Assembly: GCF_900109195.1 (NCBI RefSeq)
Contig: NZ_FNZG01000005.1
Coordinates: 82,223 to 146,222, forward strand
Source: Pseudooceanicola nitratireducens
GTDB taxonomy: Bacteria; Pseudomonadota; Alphaproteobacteria; Rhodobacterales; Rhodobacteraceae
DNA length: 64,000 bases
Direction of reading: 5' to 3'
A program made the translations under genes and the position numbers. Within the stretch, counting starts at the first letter, position 1, and each line of letters starts with the position of its first letter. Below the pieces are notes generated by a model, which did not search any database, was not told the origin of the DNA, and was given only the letters and a program-made list of their open reading frames with translations. Positions 59,894-64,000 of this stretch are shown here, piece after piece.

Positions 59894-60310
59894 ATGATGA
59901 CCGACCGGCCCCTGCCGACGATCTATGCCGAAACCCGGTTCTACTGGGACGGCGCAAAAAAGGGCAAGCTGCTGCTGAACGCCTGCAAACCCTGTGGCGA
60001 CAAGGCGTATTTCCCGCCGCGTCCCTTCTGCCCGACCTGCGGGTCGCGCGATGTGGGCGTGATCGAGGCCAGCGGCAAGGGCCGGCTGTATTCCTACATC
60101 ATCAACCACCTGCCCGCGCCCGGGTACGAACCGCCCTTTACCGTCGCGGTCGTCATGCTGGACGAGGGTGTGAAGATGGTCGCCAATATCCTGGACTGCC
60201 CCGCCGATCCTGAAGCGTTGGAGCTTGATATGCCGCTGGAAGTCACCTTCGAGCAGCGCGGCGACATCGCCGTTCCCCAGTTCAAACCCGCCACCGGAGG
60301 TGCCGCATGA
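59894..60310 (+). CDS. Zn-ribbon/OB-fold (DUF35) protein
   Basis: 138 residues. Rubredoxin-like zinc ribbon with Cys31, Cys34, Cys46 and Cys49 (CKPCG ... CPTCG), then an OB-fold acyl-CoA-binding part (GKGRLYSYIINHLPAPGYEP). Such proteins form complexes with the thiolase-like protein encoded next, helping C-C bond cleavage of acyl-CoA. The stop overlaps the thiolase start (ATGA). Confidence 0.88.
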   Translation: MMTDRPLPTIYAETRFYWDGAKKGKLLLNACKPCGDKAYFPPRPFCPTCGSRDVGVIEASGKGRLYSYIINHLPAPGYEPPFTVAVVMLDEGVKMVANILDCPADPEALELDMPLEVTFEQRGDIAVPQFKPATGGAA

Positions 60311-61452
60311 GCCGCGCAAGTATCGCCATCGTCGGCGCCGCAGAAACCACCCGCATGGGCAAGGTCCCGGAACTGTCGCAAACCGGGTTGCACGCCGATG
60401 CCGCGCTGAACGCCATGGCCGAATGTGGCCTGACGCCTGCCGATATCGACGGCGTGGCCACCGGCGGTCACGACGTGGCCGAGATCATTCAGTACCTGGG
60501 CATCACGCCGACCTGGTATGATGGCACATCCGTGGGCGGCTGTTCCTTCATCACCCTGGTGCGCCACGCGGCCGCGGCGATTGAAACCGGTCTGTGCAAG
60601 ACCGTGCTGATCACGCATGGCGAAAGCGGGCGGTCGAACAACCGCAATCACCGCCCGATCTTCCCGTCGATGCAGCAGCAGGAATTCGAATCCATCTATG
60701 GCCCGCTGTTCCCGCCGTCGCGCTTCACCCTTCCGGTCATGCGGAAGATGAAGGACGACGGCCTGACCGAGGAACAGCTGGCCATGGTCGCCGTGGCGCA
60801 ACGCGAGTGGGCCTCCCACCACCCGCGGGCGTCCATGCGCGATCCCATCACCGTCGACGATGTCCTGAACTCGAAGATGATCGCCTATCCCTTCCGGCTG
60901 CTGATGTGCTGCCTGGTGTCGGATGGCGGCGGCGCGCTGATCCTGACCAGCGCCGAGAGGGCCAAGGATTTCCCGACGAAACCCGTCTATCTGCGCGGCA
61001 TGGGCGGTGAATCCGCCGAAGGGCCGATGATTTCCCAGATGGAAAGCTTCAGCTCGTCCAAGGCGTTTCGCGTCTCGGGCAAGATGGCCTTCGAGAACGC
61101 CGGGATCAGCCATTCGGATGTCGATCACCTGATGATCTACGATGCCTTCGCGCATCTGCCGATCTACGGGCTTGAGGATCTGGGCTTTGTCGCACCCGGC
61201 GAAGGCGGGGCCTTCATCGCCGAGGGCAACACCCGCCCGGGCGGCAAGCTGCCGCTGAACACCAACGGGGGCGGCCTAAGCTACATGCATTCGGGCATGT
61301 ACGGGATGTATGCCTTGCAGGAAAGCATGCGGCAGATGCGCGGCGTTTCGCCGGCGCAGATCGACGACGCCAAGCTTTCCGTGGTGCATGGGGTCGGGGG
61401 CATGTTCAGCGCCGCCGCGACCGTGGTACTGACCACCGAGGACCAGTGGTAG
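60307..61452 (+). CDS. Thiolase-family lipid-transfer-type protein
   Basis: 381 residues, SCP-x/lipid-transfer thiolase group. N-terminal IAIVGAAETTRMGKVPELSQ; SVGGCSFITLVRHAAAAIET around the usual nucleophile position; the C-terminal NTNGGGLSYMHSGMYGMYAL is the family hallmark. Works with the DUF35 partner, probably as an aldolase or thiolase on a branched or ring-derived acyl-CoA. The exact nucleophile cannot be assigned with certainty. Confidence 0.88.
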   Translation: MSRASIAIVGAAETTRMGKVPELSQTGLHADAALNAMAECGLTPADIDGVATGGHDVAEIIQYLGITPTWYDGTSVGGCSFITLVRHAAAAIETGLCKTVLITHGESGRSNNRNHRPIFPSMQQQEFESIYGPLFPPSRFTLPVMRKMKDDGLTEEQLAMVAVAQREWASHHPRASMRDPITVDDVLNSKMIAYPFRLLMCCLVSDGGGALILTSAERAKDFPTKPVYLRGMGGESAEGPMISQMESFSSSKAFRVSGKMAFENAGISHSDVDHLMIYDAFAHLPIYGLEDLGFVAPGEGGAFIAEGNTRPGGKLPLNTNGGGLSYMHSGMYGMYALQESMRQMRGVSPAQIDDAKLSVVHGVGGMFSAAATVVLTTEDQW

Positions 61453-61517
61453 GCCGGACCCGGCCACCACACATAACGGTCTAAGAATAAGGCCAAATCT
61501 CAAGGGGAGGGGACGAG

Positions 61518-63971
61518 ATGGCAGGGGCACTTGCTGGGCTAAGGGTATTGGACCTGACGGATCACCGTGGCCTGTTGGCCGGGCGCATGCTGGGCCTGAT
61601 GGGCGCGGATGTGCTGGCGATCGAGCCTCCGGGCGGAGGTGCCGCGCGGAGGGAGCCTCCCTTCGATACCGAGGGCGGGTCGCTTTACTGGCAGACCTAT
61701 GGCACCGGACGGTCGTCGCTGATCCTGGATCGCGCGACGGAAGAGGCGCGGCTGCTGGACCTGATCGCCCTGGCCGACGTGGTGCTGGAATGCGGCACGC
61801 CGGGCCGCGATCCCTTCCTGGACACCGACGCGCTGCTGGCGCGGAACCCGGGCGTGATCCACGCCATCATGACCCCCTTTGGCCTGACGGGCCCGGGGGC
61901 GGGGCGGGCCTCGTCCGACCTGACGCTCTGGGCGGCGGGCGGACCGCTGAACCCGACGGAATCCCAGGCCGGCGTGCCGACGCGGCTGTCCCTGCCGCAG
62001 GCCTGGCACCACGCGGCGGCCGATGCGCTGTGCGGCGTCATGGTCGCGCTGGAAGCGCGGCGGCGGGGTGGCAAGGGCCAGCGGGTGGTCAGCAACGCCC
62101 AGGCCTCGGCCACGCAATGCACCCTGTCGCTGTCCATGGCCGCCGTCATCGGCCACCCGAATTACGTCTTCCGGGCCGAGGTGAAGTCGAAGAAGAAAAA
62201 GGAACTGGACCTCTCGGGGTCCGGGTCGCGCACGCAGCGGTCGAAATGGCCGGTCAAGGACGGGTTGGTCGAGATGCACCTGGCGCTTGGCCCCGCCGCC
62301 GGTCGGTTCACCAACAACCTGTTCAAGTACCTCGACAGCATCGGGGTCGTGTCGAAGAAATTCGTGGAATGGGACTGGATCACCCTGCCGCCCCGGATCG
62401 AAAACGACGAGATCAGCGAAGACGAGATGGAGCAGGCCCGCACCGAGGTCGCCGCCTGGTTCGCCACGATCACCAAACGAGATGCGGTCGAGCTGGCGCT
62501 AGAGCATCGCCTGATGCTGGCCCCGATCTTTGACGCGGGCGATCTGCTGGACAGCCCCCATGCTGCCGCGCGCGGATTCTTTGACGAGGTCGGCGCGCTG
62601 AAACTGCCCGGCAAGCTGGCGCTTGGCTGGGACAAAGGCTTTGTGGCCCCCGCGCCGGCCCCAGGTCCGGGCGAAGGTGGCGACGCCATGGTCACCGCCT
62701 GGAGCCAGCCGCGCGAAACGCAGCCCTTTGCCCCGGCCAAGGTCCCTGCGCAGGTCGCGAAACCTCTGGACCAGATCAAGGTGCTGGACCTGTCCTGGGT
62801 GGTCGCCGGCCCGATGATCGGCCGCAACCTGGCCGATTTTGGCGCGCAGGTCATCCGCATCGAAAGCGTGAAAAAGCCCGAGGTCGCCCGTCTGACCGGC
62901 CCCTTCCCGGGCGGCGAAAGGAACCTGAACAAATCCGGCCTGTACGAAAACTGCAACGCCGGGAAGCTGGGCGTGACCCTGGACATGGGCACCGAGGATG
63001 CCAAGCAGATCGTGCGCGATCTGGCGGCCAAGGTCGACGTGGTCGTCGAAAGCTTTGCCCCCGGCCAGATGGACAAATGGGGCCTGGGATACGAGGTCCT
63101 GTCGCAGGAGAACCCGGGCCTTGTCATGGTCTCGACCTGCCTGATGGGGCAATCGGGGCCGTGGTCGTCGCTGGCGGGCTTCGGCAATATCGGCGCGGCC
63201 ATGTCGGGGCTGCAGATCCTTGCGGGCCGCGAAGGGGCGGATCCGATCGGACCCTACGGGCCCTATACCGATTTCGTCGCCCCGCGCCTGGCGCTGCCGG
63301 TTCTGCTGGCCGCGCTTGAGGATCGGCGCAAGACGGGGCAGGGGCGCAAGCTGGACATCAGCCAGGCCGAGGCCGGGATGCAGTTCATCGCCGAGGCCTT
63401 CGCACAGGCCTCGGTCACGGGAACCTCGCCTGTTGCGCGGGGCAACCGGGACGCGAGTTGCGTGCCGAACGAATGCTACCGCTGCGCCGCGCCTGAAGGC
63501 GACAGCGCCTGGATCGCCATCAGTGTCAGCGATGACGCCGCCTGGCGATCGCTGCGCGACGTGACCGGGCTGGCGGTGCTGGCCGACCCGGGGCTGGAGC
63601 GCCTTGCGGGCCGGATTGCGCAGGAACGGATGATCGACAGCGCCCTCGCGGACTGGTGCAGCAGTCGCGACGCGGCTGAGGTTGCCGCGCTGCTGCAGGA
63701 CGCCGGGGTGGCCGCCGCCGTGGCCGCAACGCCTGCCGATCTGGCCGCAGACGCGCAGCTGGCGCATTGGGGTCATTTTGAAACCCGCCCCCGCACCGAC
63801 GGCACGCCTGCGCATCACGAGACCTGCCGGTTCCAGCTAAGCCTGACCCCCGCCGAGGTGCGCGTCGCCGCGCCCGAATACGGCCGGGACACGAACCTGG
63901 TGCTGCGCGACTGGCTGGGGCTGGATGAGGCACGGATTGCGGAATTGCGCGAGGCTGGTGCGCTGACCTGA
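61518..63971 (+). CDS. Double-length CaiB/BaiF-type CoA transferase
   Basis: 817 residues, about twice the usual length: two tandem class III CoA-transferase domains (about 1-395 and 410-817). Each starts with the family pattern (AGLRVLDLTDHRGLLAGRML; IKVLDLSWVVAGPMIGRNLA). The second half keeps GPYTDFVAPRLALPVLLAAL with the catalytic Asp; in the first half the matching site reads LPQAWHHAAADALCGVMVAL, so it is likely altered. GGGGAGGGG ribosome-binding site. It probably activates the carboxylic acid degraded by this operon. Confidence 0.9.
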   Translation: MAGALAGLRVLDLTDHRGLLAGRMLGLMGADVLAIEPPGGGAARREPPFDTEGGSLYWQTYGTGRSSLILDRATEEARLLDLIALADVVLECGTPGRDPFLDTDALLARNPGVIHAIMTPFGLTGPGAGRASSDLTLWAAGGPLNPTESQAGVPTRLSLPQAWHHAAADALCGVMVALEARRRGGKGQRVVSNAQASATQCTLSLSMAAVIGHPNYVFRAEVKSKKKKELDLSGSGSRTQRSKWPVKDGLVEMHLALGPAAGRFTNNLFKYLDSIGVVSKKFVEWDWITLPPRIENDEISEDEMEQARTEVAAWFATITKRDAVELALEHRLMLAPIFDAGDLLDSPHAAARGFFDEVGALKLPGKLALGWDKGFVAPAPAPGPGEGGDAMVTAWSQPRETQPFAPAKVPAQVAKPLDQIKVLDLSWVVAGPMIGRNLADFGAQVIRIESVKKPEVARLTGPFPGGERNLNKSGLYENCNAGKLGVTLDMGTEDAKQIVRDLAAKVDVVVESFAPGQMDKWGLGYEVLSQENPGLVMVSTCLMGQSGPWSSLAGFGNIGAAMSGLQILAGREGADPIGPYGPYTDFVAPRLALPVLLAALEDRRKTGQGRKLDISQAEAGMQFIAEAFAQASVTGTSPVARGNRDASCVPNECYRCAAPEGDSAWIAISVSDDAAWRSLRDVTGLAVLADPGLERLAGRIAQERMIDSALADWCSSRDAAEVAALLQDAGVAAAVAATPADLAADAQLAHWGHFETRPRTDGTPAHHETCRFQLSLTPAEVRVAAPEYGRDTNLVLRDWLGLDEARIAELREAGALT

Positions 63972-63986
63972 TGGGGTTGGATTAGC

Positions 63987-64000
63987 GGGGGGGGGGGGGG
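63987..64000. other. Run of 14 G at the window end
   Basis: After the CoA transferase stop and 15 bases of sequence, the window ends in 14 consecutive G. In Illumina data this is often a poly-G artefact at a contig end; a real G tract is possible. Confidence 0.7.

Noticed and set aside
1..64000. Insertion sequences, CRISPR arrays, tRNA or rRNA genes
   Set aside because: I looked for transposase motifs, regularly spaced repeats and tRNA-like cloverleaf ends and saw none; a software scan would be more reliable.

Overview
The window is GC-rich alphaproteobacterial DNA, most likely from a member of Rhodobacterales. The evidence is the combination of flbT and flaF, a four-gene flagellin cluster, a PflI-type protein, an FtcR-type regulator, MucR-family regulators, motE, and a repABC replication module. 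The window appears to come from an extrachromosomal replicon (plasmid or chromid) that carries a nearly complete flagellar system.

Layout. 1-3474: a partial aldehyde dehydrogenase gene, then a decayed stretch with broken hipA and Sfp-type phosphopantetheinyl transferase remnants. 3475-4951: a Dabb-domain gene overlapping pabB. 4955-8591: an acyl-CoA catabolic operon (acyl-CoA dehydrogenase, enoyl-CoA hydratase/isomerase, alpha/beta hydrolase) divergent from a TetR regulator. 8607-47525: the first and larger flagellar block. It holds motE-pflI-fliM-fliL, fliF-fliH-fliN-fliP-fliG, a DUF1217 gene, flbT-flaF, four flagellins, flgN, a rod-binding gene, flgI, ftcR, flgL-flgK-flgE, a periplasmic repeat protein, flgF-G-A-H plus a FliL-like gene, flgD-fliK with a sigma factor and an unknown gene, motB with two MucR-type genes and two putative glycosylation genes, then motA-orf-fliJ. 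47690-51192: repA-repB-repC with two identical 16-bp palindromes flanking repC. 51210-58892: the second flagellar block (fliI; flgB-flgC-fliE-fliQ-transglycosylase-flhA-fliR-flhB). 58995-63971: more acyl-CoA genes (MaoC-like, Zn-ribbon/OB-fold, thiolase-like, double-length CoA transferase). The window ends in a run of 14 G.

How it works together. Export apparatus, MS/C ring, rod, P and L rings, hook, junction, filament and stator genes are all present. I saw no fliA, flgM, rpoN, fliD, fliS, fliO or chemotaxis gene. Control therefore probably relies on elements encoded here: an OmpR-type regulator with a degenerate receiver, an RpoH-related sigma factor, MucR-type proteins and FlbT/FlaF. Three recurrent cis elements support a local regulon. 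One is a CTATTCTTG-type box, often paired, in flagellar intergenic regions. The second is a GCAATTGTGGC-type box upstream of flaF, three flagellins and the flgI operon. The third is a conserved two-hairpin 5' leader in front of all four flagellin genes. All of these were found by eye and need computational testing.
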